The notes under the pieces were generated by a model. The model saw only the letters and a program-made list of their open reading frames with translations. It had not been told where the DNA came from and did no database searches. The position numbers were made by a program, and so were the translations under genes. DNA of 64,000 nucleotides, from assembly GCA_035578175.1 (NCBI GenBank), contig JAQMRL010000006.1, positions 52,676,001 to 52,740,000 on the forward strand, written 5' to 3'. Position 1 is the stretch's first letter. Every line of letters begins with the position of its first letter. Shown piece after piece: positions 1 through 10,768 of the stretch. Source of the DNA: Catonia carolina (lineage: Eukaryota; Arthropoda; Insecta; Hemiptera; Achilidae).

Positions 1-118
1 AGTCATATAATTGGCTGACCATGTGATATGAAACAGAACTATTTATTTTAGCCCTGCAACGAACAGATTGAGTGTAAATAATTTAACACTCCACCTGTAT
101 GTTATGGGCAGTGGAGTT
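1..118 (-). mobile_element. SINE-4 5' part, cut by window edge
   Basis: This matches the first 115 or so bases of SINE-4 in reverse: AACAGAACTATTTATTTTAG, then the start segment with TTACACTCAATCTGTTCGTT on the other strand. The rest lies outside the window. Confidence 0.8.
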
Positions 119-175
119 GCTTATTACGTTTAAATAAAAAGATTGAAACGTACACACATTAGGGATTAAAACAAA
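119..175 (+). mobile_element. SINE-3 3' tail remnant
   Basis: GTTGCTTATT and the A-rich end CACATTAGGGATTAAAAC match the last 50 or so bases of SINE-3. The tRNA-like head is absent. Confidence 0.55.
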
Positions 176-812
176 TACAACAAAAATACAAAATACATAA
201 ATTGAATATACGGTTTCTTTCAGTATACAGTTTTTAGTTCAGAATAAATAGTACAGTAATTAATTATAGGGAACATGTTACTTAAACTGTGTTTTCTTGA
301 TCATCGGAATATTCGGTTATCCGTACCGGTCCCATTAGTTCGGTTTAACGGAAAGCTACTGAACAGTAAAACTCTGGAACGCAGTGTATTGTATCATCAG
401 CTTTGTTCGGTATTTTTAGCATTTACCCTCACTTAACAACGGTCATAATTTCCGGTACAACAATCATAATTTATTCAAGAATAAGGCTCACTGATTTTGA
501 TTACGTATATTGTTAAATTATTTACATAAAGTTAGAATTGCAGCAATAGTTTAGGCATAATAATATCCGTTTTAATTTTTTTGTTACATTAGTTAATAGC
601 GTTACTATTGGTTAAGCAAATTCTTTACCATAACAAAACAGTAAGCAATAACGTAATTACAAAATAACAGCGTTTTTATTAAATTACTCTAGTAATAACA
701 CCGCTGGAAACTTAAATAATAATGTGATTGATTTTATAATTTCCACAACAAATTTTTAATTAATTCCTGAAAAAATTCAAACTGTTATAAATCTTTAAAT
801 AGTATAATTTTT
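176..812. other. no gene; AT-rich, one worn pogo-like end
   Basis: No coding exon or RNA gene is visible. At about 290-375 the minus strand reads GTTTTACTGTTCAG, then AACCGAACTAATGGGACC and GGATAACCGAATATTCC. This resembles the end of a pogo/Tigger transposon without a recognisable partner end. Confidence 0.4.
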
Positions 813-981
813 TGGGAATTCTACTATCTAGGGAGTAAAATAACAAAGGATGGTAGAAGGCACATATATGGTATTAAATCCAGGATTGCTCAAGCTAGAA
901 GGGCCTTTGAAATGAAAAACAGCTTACTGACTACAAAGATTGATTTACAGATTAGGAAAAAATTCTTAAAACACTATTTTT

Positions 982-1112
982 ACTTTCTCTTGCCTATATG
1001 AATATATAGGAAGGAAAGTATTGTTTTCATGTCGATTTTTCGAAATCGAGTTTTCACCGGATCTATACGTTTTCAGACCCCCTGAACCCAAAAAACATGT
1101 TTTTAGCGATTG

Positions 1113-1163
<51 letters not shown>

Positions 1164-1942
1164 GGTGTGTGAACAGAATATCTCAAGAACGAAACATCGT
1201 ACAAACTTGAAACTTGAAACTTAAGTTACATACCACTACCGGACCCGACACGAACATTTTCATCAAAATCGGTCAACCGGAAGTAGTAGTTTATTCGTGT
1301 AATTTTTCACTTTTTTGCGATTTTCTCAAAAACTAGTCCTACGATTTTTTTTAAAATCGCCTCATTTACTCAATTTTTTATTCTCTACAAGATAGGGTAG
1401 GCGCCATGTTTGCTGAAATTCTGGGTGAGGCTGTTTTCACGTAAAAACAAAGTTTTTTTAAGATTACGGCTTTAATATGCAATTTAGCGAAAAAATGTAT
1501 ATAATAAAAGTTGTAGAGAATTTAAAAACCTACAACTTTTATTTCAAACATTTTTTGGTATAACGCTTAGTTTAGCAGTAATTAGCAATTTTCTGTTTTT
1601 TTCTCACGAAAACGTGAGAAAAATCGATTTTTTTTAACATTTCGGTCTTAGTATGCATTTTACGACAAAAGTGTATATAATTTAATTTATAGAAAATTAA
1701 AACATCTACAACTTTTGTTTAGAGCATTTTTCTCTACAGAGCCTAGTTTAGCGTGATTTTCCGTATTTTTAAGCCAAACTGAGTTCGATTGTCATTTTGC
1801 GTCATTCACTCATGATTAAAATAAGGTTATGTTTATTGAGGTTAGTTTTATTGTTTATTTCTAATATTTTATTAATAATGTTAGGTTTATTATTAATTAT
1901 TTGCATTGGCAAAAGAAAGTTGTGTGAGTGTTTCACACCAGA
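982..1942 (+). mobile_element. HINE copy 1, full length, inside LINE-B
   Basis: It starts ACTTTCTCTTGCC and has a 45-base GT tract from about 1117. It ends with GGCAAAAGAAAGT, the hairpin GTGTGA-GTGTT-TCACAC and CAGA. LINE-B sequence continues on both sides, T runs flank it and there is no target duplication. The apparent 67-codon frame at 1021 is just the conserved element start read through the GT repeat. Confidence 0.85.
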
Positions 1943-2068
1943 TTTTTTGAGTGTGTAATTAAACGTGTATGATAAGGGCTGAAGAAAGTAAGAGGATAGA
2001 AGCTTTTTAAACGTGATGTTATAGAAGAATGTTAAAAATTATTTGGGTGAACCAAATAAGTAATTTAA

Positions 2069-2941
2069 GGGAAGTCGGGAGTCCAAAATTTTCATTTTTG
2101 GATTTTTTTACATTTTATGATATTTCAAAATCTTGTGATTAATTTGATATACTTACTGTTGTTCTACAGCGCATCTTTTTATTATTAATATTTTTTTTAA
2201 ATGTTTGCTCCAAATAGACTTTTCTCCTGTGATTGTGACATTAAATCGTTTTTTTTGCTGTAATTTCGGTTAGATCTAAGCTAACGTGATGATTTTTGTT
2301 TTGAATGAGACGGACACAGAATTTTGTGAGTATGGCCACATCTAGGATCTTTCCGGTATCAATACTAATCGCTGATGACCCATTTTTTGCTAGGTTCAGT
2401 TGAAACCCGCAGATAAATTTCTATTACCGTTGTCAGAATCTAGCTATTTTCAAGCAAAATTTCTTCAACAGGTTGCTTCATACTGCATGAAGCAAGTTTG
2501 CTAACACAATTTTAATGGCTATAGGCTGGGATGCACTAATTTAAATTTATCAGTTATTTGTTATTTCCGAAAAATTCATTTTTTGACACAAAAGGAACAT
2601 TTTCTCAGCAACCACTCACTCAACCAATTTGAAAACTTTAGGGTAGTTAACCTTTATAAGGATGCATGTTTATATGAATAACTTGTGTAAAAAATGATTT
2701 CTGATATATTTTAAAGCTATAAATGTTTCAAAATTTTATAAGTCTGAAAGGTGGACCGAATTTAATTGTTTATCTTTGTTAAAAATCTATTATATAAAAA
2801 AATATATATTATAAAATTATTACATTCAAAATGTATATTTATAAAAGCATAATACAGTAAAAAAATTCATTATGTTCTAAGCAGTACAAGCTGATAAAAT
2901 GTTCAAGTAAGTATGGTGAACTATAGGACTCCCGTGTTCCT
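2069..2941. mobile_element. TTAA-flanked DNA element (piggyBac-like MITE)
   Basis: TTAA occurs at 2065-2068 and 2942-2945. The ends are imperfect inverted repeats: GGGAAGTCGGGAGTCC on the left, and AGGAACACGGGAGTCC when the right is reversed. LINE-B sequence resumes outside. There is no coding capacity. The TTAA target suggests a piggyBac-type mobiliser. Confidence 0.65.
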
Positions 2942-2947
2942 TTAAAG

Positions 2948-3401
2948 CAGTGGTGTCAAACTCAATTTTGAAGAGGGCCATATATTAAATTTAGAATGTG
3001 TAGGCGGGCCAGATTCAAATAACAAAAAATGTACTGAATTAGGTAAAACATTTTATACATTTAATTGAATAGTATATAATATACGGTTGTTAAAAATCAT
3101 ATCAAAGTTATAAAAGATGATAATTATTTTGAGCTCGAGGATCCAGATACCTGACTTCTCTTGTTTTTGACACGCTCATTAATGGCAGGTAGAGATGGCG
3201 TTACTGTCTATCTTTCTCGCTTGTCTAGGCACGCGCTGCCCTTAAAATTACTTATAAATGTAGTGTGCGCATTTTAAAACTTCCGTAGAGGAATTGAGTG
3301 AAGTCTTAAAGCTCTAAAAAAACATGATTCTTCTTTCTGTGACACATTGCGATCGCGGGCCGTATTGATACAGCCCGGGGGCCGTATCTTTGACATGACT
3401 G
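2948..3401. mobile_element. non-autonomous hAT-like element with 8-bp target duplication
   Basis: It begins CAGTGGTGTCAAACTC and ends TTTGACATGACTG, and perfect CTTTAAAG copies (2940-2947, 3402-3409) flank it. The 8-bp duplication and CAGTG-type ends are hAT hallmarks. The GGGCC-rich subterminal stretches (AGAGGGCCATA, CGGGGGCCGTA) match a common non-autonomous hAT pattern. There is no transposase. Confidence 0.8.
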
Positions 3402-3744
3402 CTTTAAAGGTTCTTAGACGAGTTGATGAACGAAGACGTATTATGGAAACATTTTACCAGAAAAAAGAATAGGCTAGTGGGGCATACCTTAAGGTGAGAG
3501 TAAATGATGGTTTTGGATGAAAATTTTGATTTTCATTTTTTTTATGTTTTTCAATAGTGCAGACCTAGATCTTACAGAAAAACCTTATATGATGTCAAAA
3601 AAAATTACCTATTTTAATGAAAAAAATAAATTTTTAGCAGGTTTACACAGAAAAATTACCGCGTAACCAACAATCAATATTTTTCATAATTTAAACTGAT
3701 CGTTTTAAAGAACAAAGGTATTGCAAAGGGAATTTTAGTTTTTA

Positions 3745-4058
3745 AAAAAATCTTTTTTTTTAATTCTTAATATGTGTGTACGTTGCAATCTGTTCAATTC
3801 AGAACAATAAGCAACCCCATGACCCAATGAGATGATGTGCAGTCTTGTCTTGTACAGACCCAGGTCGACCACTCCTGAGAGAGTATGGTTAATTGAACCC
3901 CAACCATCAAAGTACACCGGCAATCACTGTCTAGTATTCAAATCCGTATAAACGTAACTACCTTTACTAGGATTTGAACCAGGAACCTTCGTCTCCGAAA
4001 ATCAGCTGTTTAACAGCTGATTTTGGCGACGACTTTACCTCTAGACCAACCCAGTGGG
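3745..4058 (-). mobile_element. SINE-3 copy, full length
   Basis: Read on the minus strand, a tRNA-like head has an A box region (GGTTGGTCTAGAGGTAAAG), a hairpin with arms AATCAGCTG, and B box GGTTCAAATCC. A body of about 200 bp follows (GGTTGGGGTTCAATTAACC) with an A-rich end. The reverse-frame ORF here is a coincidence of the SINE body. Confidence 0.85.
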
Positions 4059-4205
4059 TTAAAAATATCTGCATTACTGTTTTTAACATTCTTTAGTTGT
4101 TGGTTCAGCTTTCTAACCAACTGCTGATGGGAAATTTACTTTTGTTTGTGCATACTTTTTTTGATTTGTCTTTTTTTTGCCTGTTCCCTTAAATTTAAAT
4201 TTTTT

Positions 4206-5148
4206 ACTTTCTCTTGCCTATATTAATATATAGGAAGGAAAGTATTGTTTTCATGTCGATTTTTCGAAATCGAGTTTTCACCGGATCTATACGTTTTCAG
4301 ACCCCCTGAACCCAAAAAACATGTTTTTAGCGATTGGTCTGTGTGTGTGTCTGTGTGTGTGTGTGTGAACAGAATATCTCAAGAACGGAACATCGTACGA
4401 ACTTGAAACTTGAAACTTAAGTTACATACCACTACCGGACGCGACACGAACATTTTCATCAAAATCGGTCAACCGGAAGTAGTAGTTTATTCGTATAATT
4501 TTTCAGTTTTTTGCGATTTTCTCAAAAACTGGTCCTACGATTTTTTTTAAAATCGCCTATTTTACTCAATTTTTTATTCTCTATAAGATAGGGTAGGCGC
4601 CATGTTTGCTGAAATTCTCGGTGAGGCTGTTTTCACGTAAAAACGTTGTTTTTTTAAGATTACGGCTTTAATATAAATTTCAGCGCAAAAACTTATACGC
4701 ACTCTGATATGTGAGAGAATTCAAAAACCTACAACTTTTGTTTCAAACATTTTTTTGTATAACGCTTAGTTTAGCGGTAATTTGCGATTTTCTGTTTTTT
4801 TTTCTCACGAAAACGTGAGAAAAATCGATTTTTTTAACATTTCGGTCTTAGTATGCATTTTACGACAAAAGTGTATATAATAAAAGTTATAGAAAATTAA
4901 AAGATCTACAACTTTTGTTTAGAGCATTTTTCTCTACAGAGCCTAGTTTAGCGTGAAAGCGTGATTTTCCGTATTTTTAAGCCAAACTGAGTTCGATTGT
5001 CATTTTGCGTCATTCACTCGTGATTAAAATAAGGTTATGTTTTTGAGGTTAGTTTTTTGTTTATTTCTAATATTTTATTAATAATGTTAGGTTTATTATT
5101 AATCATTTGCATTGGCAAGAGAAAGTTGTGTGAGTGTTTCACACCAGA
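4206..5148 (+). mobile_element. HINE copy 2, full length
   Basis: Both end motifs and the 3' hairpin are intact. Short T runs flank it. It abuts the truncated 5' end of the LINE-A copy that follows. Confidence 0.85.
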
Positions 5149-5161
5149 TTTTAACATTTAG

Positions 5162-6411
5162 GTACATTTTACTCGGAAGGCATTAAACCTACCAGGCTGA
5201 AATTTTTACCATTTATTTCGTCTTGTACATGGACATTTACGAGAAGCTCTGTTTGCTTTCAATATTCTTTCTCAGCGTTGCCTGGATGTAAATCAGCCAA
5301 TATTTGCCTGTTTTATTGACTACCATAAGGCTTTTGATAAGGTGCAACATACAAAATTATTTGATATTTTAAAAGAAGTTCAAATAGATGCACGCGATTT
5401 TCGTCTGATAAGTAATCTATATTTCCACCAAAAGGCCACAGTACGGGTGCAGTCAGAGTACAGTAAAGAGCTAAATATCAAGCGTGGGGTACGTCAGGGA
5501 TGTGTGCTTTCGCCGCTCCTGTTCAATATCTATTCCGAGAGAGTGATAAGCAAAGCGCTAGAAGAGGAGACAGGAGGAATAAAAATAAATGGCATATTCA
5601 TCAACAATCTGAGGTATGCAGATGATACTGTCCTTCTGGCAGAAAACATGGAAGATCTCCAGAGAATGCTCAGCCATGTCATTGCTGAGAGTGAATTGAG
5701 TGGTTTGAGTCTTAATACGAGAAAGACCAAGTACATGGTAATTACCAAAGACACACCACCTCCTGTGGGGGATCTTCTGGCGGGAAGTGATGTGCTAGAG
5801 CGAGTGGATGCATACACGTACCTTGGAGCTCGAGTGTGTTGCAGTGGTGATCACTGTGCTGAAATAAAAATTAGAATTGAGAAAGCACGCGCTACTTTTA
5901 TCAGAATGAAGAAGGTACTAACATCACGAGATATAAATCTCGAATTACGAATGCGTCTCCTTAAATGTTTCGTGTTCCCTGTCCTGTTGTACGGTGTGGA
6001 AGCTTGGACTCTCAATAGATTCAGTGAGAAGAAACTACAGGCTTTTGAGCTGTGGACCTACCGTAGAATGTTGAGGATCTCATATACTGAGCATGTCACG
6101 AATGAAGAGGTCCTCAGTAGAATGGGAAAGCAGCTGGAACTCATGGTGGAAGTTAAGGCACGAAAATTAAGGTACCTTGGTCATGTTATGAGGGGACCAA
6201 AGTATCAAATATTGCATCTCATCATTCAAGGCAAAATATTAGGAAAAAGATCGGTGGGCAGGAGAAGGATATCCTGGCTGTGTAATTTGAGAAGGTGGTT
6301 CAGGTGTTCCTCAAACGAACTTTTTAAAGCAGCGGTCAACAAAATTCGTATCGCCATTATGATAGCCGACCTCCGTCATGGAGATGGCACGTGAAGAAGA
6401 AGAAGAAGACA
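5162..6411 (+). mobile_element. LINE-A copy, 5'-truncated, ending in a GAA repeat
   Basis: The copy holds the 3' half of the reverse transcriptase frame. It ends immediately after the stop codon in GAAGAAGAAGAAGAAG, a microsatellite-type 3' end. There is no poly(A). Its upstream edge lies next to HINE copy 2. Confidence 0.8.
5201..6394 (+). CDS. non-LTR retrotransposon reverse transcriptase, N-terminus missing
   Basis: The frame is open for 397 codons from a stop at 5198 to TGA at 6392-6394. It enters with ILSQRCLDVNQ and the RT motif CFIDYHKAFDKVQH (first catalytic Asp). RGVRQGCVLSPLLFNIY and the catalytic box RYADDTVLLAENM follow, then YTYLGARV and the LLYGVEAWTL block typical of RTE/CR1-like elements. 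The end is SVGRRRISWLCNLRRW. The endonuclease and the N-terminal third of RT are lost, so it cannot act alone. The long clean frame suggests a fairly recent insertion. It was probably copied by a LINE whose 3' end is a GAA repeat. Confidence 0.9.
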   Translation, partial: NFYHLFRLVHGHLREALFAFNILSQRCLDVNQPIFACFIDYHKAFDKVQHTKLFDILKEVQIDARDFRLISNLYFHQKATVRVQSEYSKELNIKRGVRQGCVLSPLLFNIYSERVISKALEEETGGIKINGIFINNLRYADDTVLLAENMEDLQRMLSHVIAESELSGLSLNTRKTKYMVITKDTPPPVGDLLAGSDVLERVDAYTYLGARVCCSGDHCAEIKIRIEKARATFIRMKKVLTSRDINLELRMRLLKCFVFPVLLYGVEAWTLNRFSEKKLQAFELWTYRRMLRISYTEHVTNEEVLSRMGKQLELMVEVKARKLRYLGHVMRGPKYQILHLIIQGKILGKRSVGRRRISWLCNLRRWFRCSSNELFKAAVNKIRIAIMIADLRHGDGT

Positions 6412-6689
6412 TGGACATATACCGACATTTTTATGACTTCTTCAGATGCTCAAAAAATTGGTAATATGGAAAAAACATAGAAAATAATTTGTAAAAATTG
6501 TGTGTTTATTCGTTATTTTGTTTTTAATTTAATGGTCAAACAAATTAAATTTAAAAAAATGTCAGTAGCTACAGAAACCCGACAACTATAAGTGTGTAAA
6601 ATTTCATTTCCCTATATTTCACCAATTCTATGAAAAATGTACTTAAAAATAGCAAATTTAACATTGGCGAGATACAAGGTACAGTCTCC
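6412..6689. other. no gene seen
   Basis: AT-rich sequence between two LINE fragments. No convincing frame, terminal repeat or RNA fold was seen. Confidence 0.4.
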
Positions 6690-6902
6690 TCTTAAGACAT
6701 CCTAGGTATTGCTCTATCAATAATGGAGGGTAATATTAATGGAGTGAATTGTAGGGAGAGGCAAAAGTTAGAATATTTAAAATAAATTACAAAATATTTA
6801 TGTAGAGTGTTGCAAGTAAGTAGATATAAAACGACTTGCGCAAGATAGAAACCTTGGAGAACTGCATCAAACCAGTCATGAGACTGATGACAAAAAAAAA
6901 CT
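6690..6902 (+). mobile_element. LINE-B 3' end
   Basis: This is the 3' 210 bases of LINE-B: TTAAGACATCCTAGGTATTG, then GGAGTGAATTGTAGGGAGAGG, then CATCAAACCAGTCATGAGAC and GATGACAAAAAAAAA. It is strongly 5'-truncated, as expected of a LINE insertion. Confidence 0.8.
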
Positions 6903-8012
6903 TTTTTTCACTGTACGAAGATTAAGTACTATACTGTAAAACACATATCAAAGAAAAGTAAAATATGCTTTGAAGAAAGTAGACACAAGTTCCTTGGGTG
7001 AAAGAAGTTAAGAACGATTTTCAGAAGATTGGAATGAAAAACAAAGATAAAGGAACACAGAAAACTACTTAACACAAATTACTTAAATGAAATATCTATC
7101 TGAAGAGAAATAGAAAAGAATCCGACAGGTATTCTTAGAAGAAAAAGCAAAAATTAACGAGAGAATGAGAGAATACTAACAGAAACATTAAAAACGTTTT
7201 TTTTGTTTTAGGTTCATCTATTTTTCACGTTAATGCTAATGCAGATGATGAAGGGTGACAGATGAAAATGTAAAATATAATTGTAAATTTGTTTTTCGTA
7301 ACGTAATAAATAAATGTGCGATAAAATAAGATAATACTATTATATTGTAAGGTGAGTACACCGAAGTAAGAATAGGGTTTAACAAGATGGAGTATGTGTG
7401 GCAACTATAAAATAAAAACAAGCCATCAGCCTAGCCCAGTTAGTCAGGTGGTAGAAAGTTACCATTATTTGTTAAGTAACACCGGTTGGGCAAGCGATTT
7501 TGTACGGTGACCATCTGACAGCCATTCATGTACAAACTATTGGGAGTCCCTGTTCAAATTCACGCCTAATCCTCTTCAAACAGCAAAAATCAGCGATCAA
7601 GTTGGGAGGTTGTCAATTATGTAAAGTTCCCGATAACAATAATAAAAGCTAAAAAAAATTACAACTGAAATAGAAAAAAAATATTGTTTCTTTCACAATA
7701 CTGTAATTCCATCAATTAAAAAACAGATTTCTTTTCAATTTAAAAGGAAAGTCAAGCTATTATAAACAAACAAACGGATTTTAGATTCCGGTGATTTCAA
7801 AATAAAGGAAATAAAATTACTATTTTTGTTAATTTAAATTTTACTTTTTTAATTGTTTGTTAAGATTTCCTTTCGTTTTACATTACTAACAAAAATCAAA
7901 ACACAAAAAAAACTAACATGGTCTGAACACTTACAAAATAATGTACACTGGTTATACCGCGGATTTGGATATAACGCAGTTGGATATGTCCCCCGACTGT
8001 TTATTTTAAAGA
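6903..8012. other. no gene; possible worn SINE and pogo-like end
   Basis: No host exon was recognised. At 7430-7640 there are weak tRNA-like A/B box candidates (AGTCAGGTGGTAG, CTGTTCAAATTC) that I do not call. At 7948-8000, GGTTATACCGCGGATTTGG and CAGTTGGATATGTCCCCC resemble a pogo/Tigger end cut by HINE copy 3. Confidence 0.35.
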
Positions 8013-8968
8013 TCTGGTGTGAAACACTCACACAACTTTCTCTTGCCAATGCAAATAATTTACAATATAATTTAACATTAGTAATAAAATATTAGAAATA
8101 AACAAAAAACTAACCTCAATAAACATAACCTTATTTTAATCATGAGTGAAACACTCAAAATGAAAATCAACCTCAGTCTGGCTTAAAAATACGGAAAATC
8201 ACTATTTCACGCTAAACTAGGCTCTGTAGAGAAAAATACGTTAAATAAAAGTTGTAGATCTTTAAATTTCCTATAAATTTGGTTATATACACTTTTGTCG
8301 TAAAATGCATACTAAGGCCAAAATCTTAAAAAAATCGATTTTTCACACGTTTTCGTGAGAAAAAATCAGAAAATCGCTAATTACTGCTAAACTAAGCGTC
8401 ATACAAAAAAATGTGTGAAACAGAAGTTGTAGGTTTTTAAATTCTCTACAACTTTTATTATATAAGTTTTTGCGCTAAAATTTATATTAAAGCCGTAATC
8501 TTAAAAAAACAACGTTTTTACGTGAAAACAGCCTCACCGAGAATTTCAGCAAACATGGCGCCTACCCTATCTTGTAGAGAATAAAAAATTGAGTAAAATA
8601 GGCGATTTTAAAAAAAATCGTAGGACCAGTTTTTGAGAAAATCGCAAAAAACTGAAAAATTATACGAATAAACTACTACTTCCGGTTGACCGATTTTGAT
8701 GAAAATGTTCGTGTCGCGTCCGGTAGTGGTATGTAACTTAAGTTTCAAGTTTCAAGTTCGTACGATGTTCCGTTCTTGAGATATTCTGTTCACACACACA
8801 CACACAGACACACAGACACACAGACACACACACAGACCAATCGCTAAAAACATGTTTTTTGGGTTCAGGGGGTCTGAAAACGTATAGATCCGGTGAAAAC
8901 TCGATTTCGAAAAATCGACATGAAAACAATACTTTCCTTCCTATATATTCATATAGGCAAGAGAAAGT
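8013..8968 (-). mobile_element. HINE copy 3, full length
   Basis: Reverse copy with both end motifs, the 3' hairpin (8017-8033 side) and a short CA/GT microsatellite at 8795-8835. It is near-identical in its first 250 bases to copies 2, 7, 11 and 12. Part of the 3' quarter differs (for example GAAACACTC in place of GAATGACGC). Confidence 0.85.
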
Positions 8969-9042
8969 AATATGTATTTGATTATAAGTAAATTTAATGT
9001 ATTTGTAGTATGTAGTACATTAAGTATTATTTTTAATTTATT

Positions 9043-9208
9043 TTTTTAAATTCGCATCAACTGCCTGGTCATTAGCGACTACGGTGTACTATGTAACATT
9101 AACTGTGAGATTTGACACGTGCAAATTTCCAGACCCTGGCCGGGAATCGAACCCGAGACCTTCGCATGACAGGCCAATGGGCTAACCACTACGCTACGGA
9201 GGCGGCCA
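9043..9208 (-). mobile_element. SINE-2 copy, full length
   Basis: The minus strand reads GCCTCCGTAGCGTAGTGGTT (A box), GGTTCGATTCCCGGCCAGGG (B box), then GTCGCTAATGACC and an A-rich TTGATGCGAATTTAAA tail. It is a tRNA-derived SINE. The long 3' body excludes a functional tRNA gene. Confidence 0.85.
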
Positions 9209-9327
9209 TAAGTGTTTTATCAATTAAATCCCGTTCAGTAAAGCTGTAATCCACAGCATGCATTGTAAGTAAATTATCGAATTTTTTTTTTAATTTTCTT
9301 AATTAAACGAAACGAAAGAAACGAAAC

Positions 9328-9673
9328 GCAGGGCTAAAATAAATAGTTCTGTTTCTTATCACATGGTCAGCCAATTAAATGACTGAATCATTTAAGAACA
9401 GAAGAGGTAGAGGTGTAAAAGACACTAATCAGAGTTATCTCCTCTGAAAGTAATGAATTTCATTGTACAGCCAGACCCTGTGGTGAATGAAGTGAAGGTG
9501 TCATTTACAGAGTGGAAAATATGTGCTTTTCAGAGGGCCCGGCATGCTGATAAGCGTACTTTTCCACTCAGTGAGGAAGGCAATGGTAAACCACCTCACT
9601 CCTTGTTTTACTTAGTAAAACCTCTACAGGTTCAAACCAGCCTACAGGCTGATGACCTAAACAACAACAAATA
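9328..9673 (+). mobile_element. SINE-4 copy, slightly 5'-truncated
   Basis: It runs from GCAGGGCTAAAATAAATAG to GACCTAAACAACAACAA. It contains the 73-codon frame starting MNFIVQPDPVVNEV that recurs in other copies. Confidence 0.85.
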
Positions 9674-9789
9674 AACGAAAATATCCTTTGCGTTATTTAT
9701 TACGTAATAGCCAGTATTTAAACAGTGCTTATGTTTAAGGTTAATTTTTTCGAAATACAGTAGCTACATACTACACAATTATCGAAAAA

Positions 9790-10445
9790 TCCAGTGCGAA
9801 ACACACAAGACTTTCTCTTGCCAATACCAATAATAAACAATATAACCTAATATTAGTAATTAAACATTAGAAATAAACAAAAAACTAACCTAAATAAACA
9901 TAACCTTACTTTAATCCTGAGTAAATGACGCAAAATGAAAACCAACCTTACTTTGGCTTAATAATACGAAAAATCACTAATAATAAATAATAATCACGAA
10001 AAACGCTAAACTAAGCTCTATAGAGAAAAATGTTTGAACTAAAAGTTGTAGATCTTTTAATTTCCTATAAATTTGATTATAAACATTTTTGTCGTAAAAT
10101 GGATACTACGGCCGAAATCTTTAAATAAATCGATTTTTTTACAAATTTTCATAAAAAATCACTAATTACCTTTAAACTAAGGGTTATAAAAAAAATTTTT
10201 TGAAATAAAGTCGATTTTTAAATTGTCTACAACTATTATTAGTCTATATATTTTATTTTATCCCAAGAATTTCAGCAGACATGGCCCCTACCCTATCTTA
10301 TAGAGCATAAAAAAGTAGTAAATGAGGCGATTTTTTTAAAAAATTGTAGAAGCCATTTTTGAAAAAATCGCAAAAAGTGAAAAATGACAGGAATAAACTA
10401 CTACTTCCGGTTGACCGATTTTCATGAAAATGTTCGTGTCAATAT

Positions 10446-10497
<52 letters not shown>

Positions 10498-10639
10498 CAC
10501 ACTCAGACCAATCGCTAAAAACATGTTTTTTTGGGTTCAGGCAGACTGAAAACGTGTAGATCCGGTGAAAACTCTATTCGAAAAATCGACATGAAAACAA
10601 TACTTTCCTTCTAATATATCCATAAAGGCAAGAGAAAGT
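9790..10639 (-). mobile_element. HINE copy 4, diverged
   Basis: An older copy with recognisable ends (TTTCTCTTGCC and GGCAAGAGAAAGT), a long CA tract (about 10450-10502) and internal deletions. Similar 35-bp sequences (TACATACTACA-AATTATC) occur just outside both ends. Confidence 0.75.
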
Positions 10640-10699
10640 AAAAATACTAAAATACTGTATTTCAAAATATTAACCTAAATACAGTACATACTACATAAT

Positions 10700-10768
10700 T
10701 ATCAAAAAATACAGTATGCATTAGCAGTAATTGCAGAACAGTCGGACCTTAATTAAAAATAAACAAAA
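10700..10768 (+). mobile_element. SINE-1 tail fragment
   Basis: GCATTAGCAGTAATTGC, then CAGTCGGACCTTAATTAAAA, matches the tail of the SINE-1 copies at 22.5 and 53.2 kb. The tRNA-like head is missing. Confidence 0.5.

Larger units (their letters stand above)
813..3493 (+). mobile_element. LINE-B reverse transcriptase 3' part, broken by three insertions
   Basis: Three LINE blocks (813-981, 1943-2068, 3402-3493) align in order with the uninterrupted copies at 12.7 and 43.0 kb. They encode remnants of an RTE-like reverse transcriptase C-terminal region, for example ITKDGRR, SRIAQARRAFEMKNSLL and LRRVDE-like residues. A HINE, a TTAA-flanked element and an hAT-like element separate the blocks. Stops and frameshifts make it non-functional, and the 3' end after 3493 is missing. 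Confidence 0.82.

Noticed and set aside
1021..1224. Valine/cysteine-repeat open frames at HINE starts (also 8738-8929, 10336-10524, 44294-44506)
   Set aside because: They are the non-coding HINE 5' region read through GT/CA tracts. Each copy differs by tract length and none has a shared stop or start context.
7430..7640. Possible further tRNA-derived SINE
   Set aside because: The A box and B box candidates are weak and no second copy was seen in the window.
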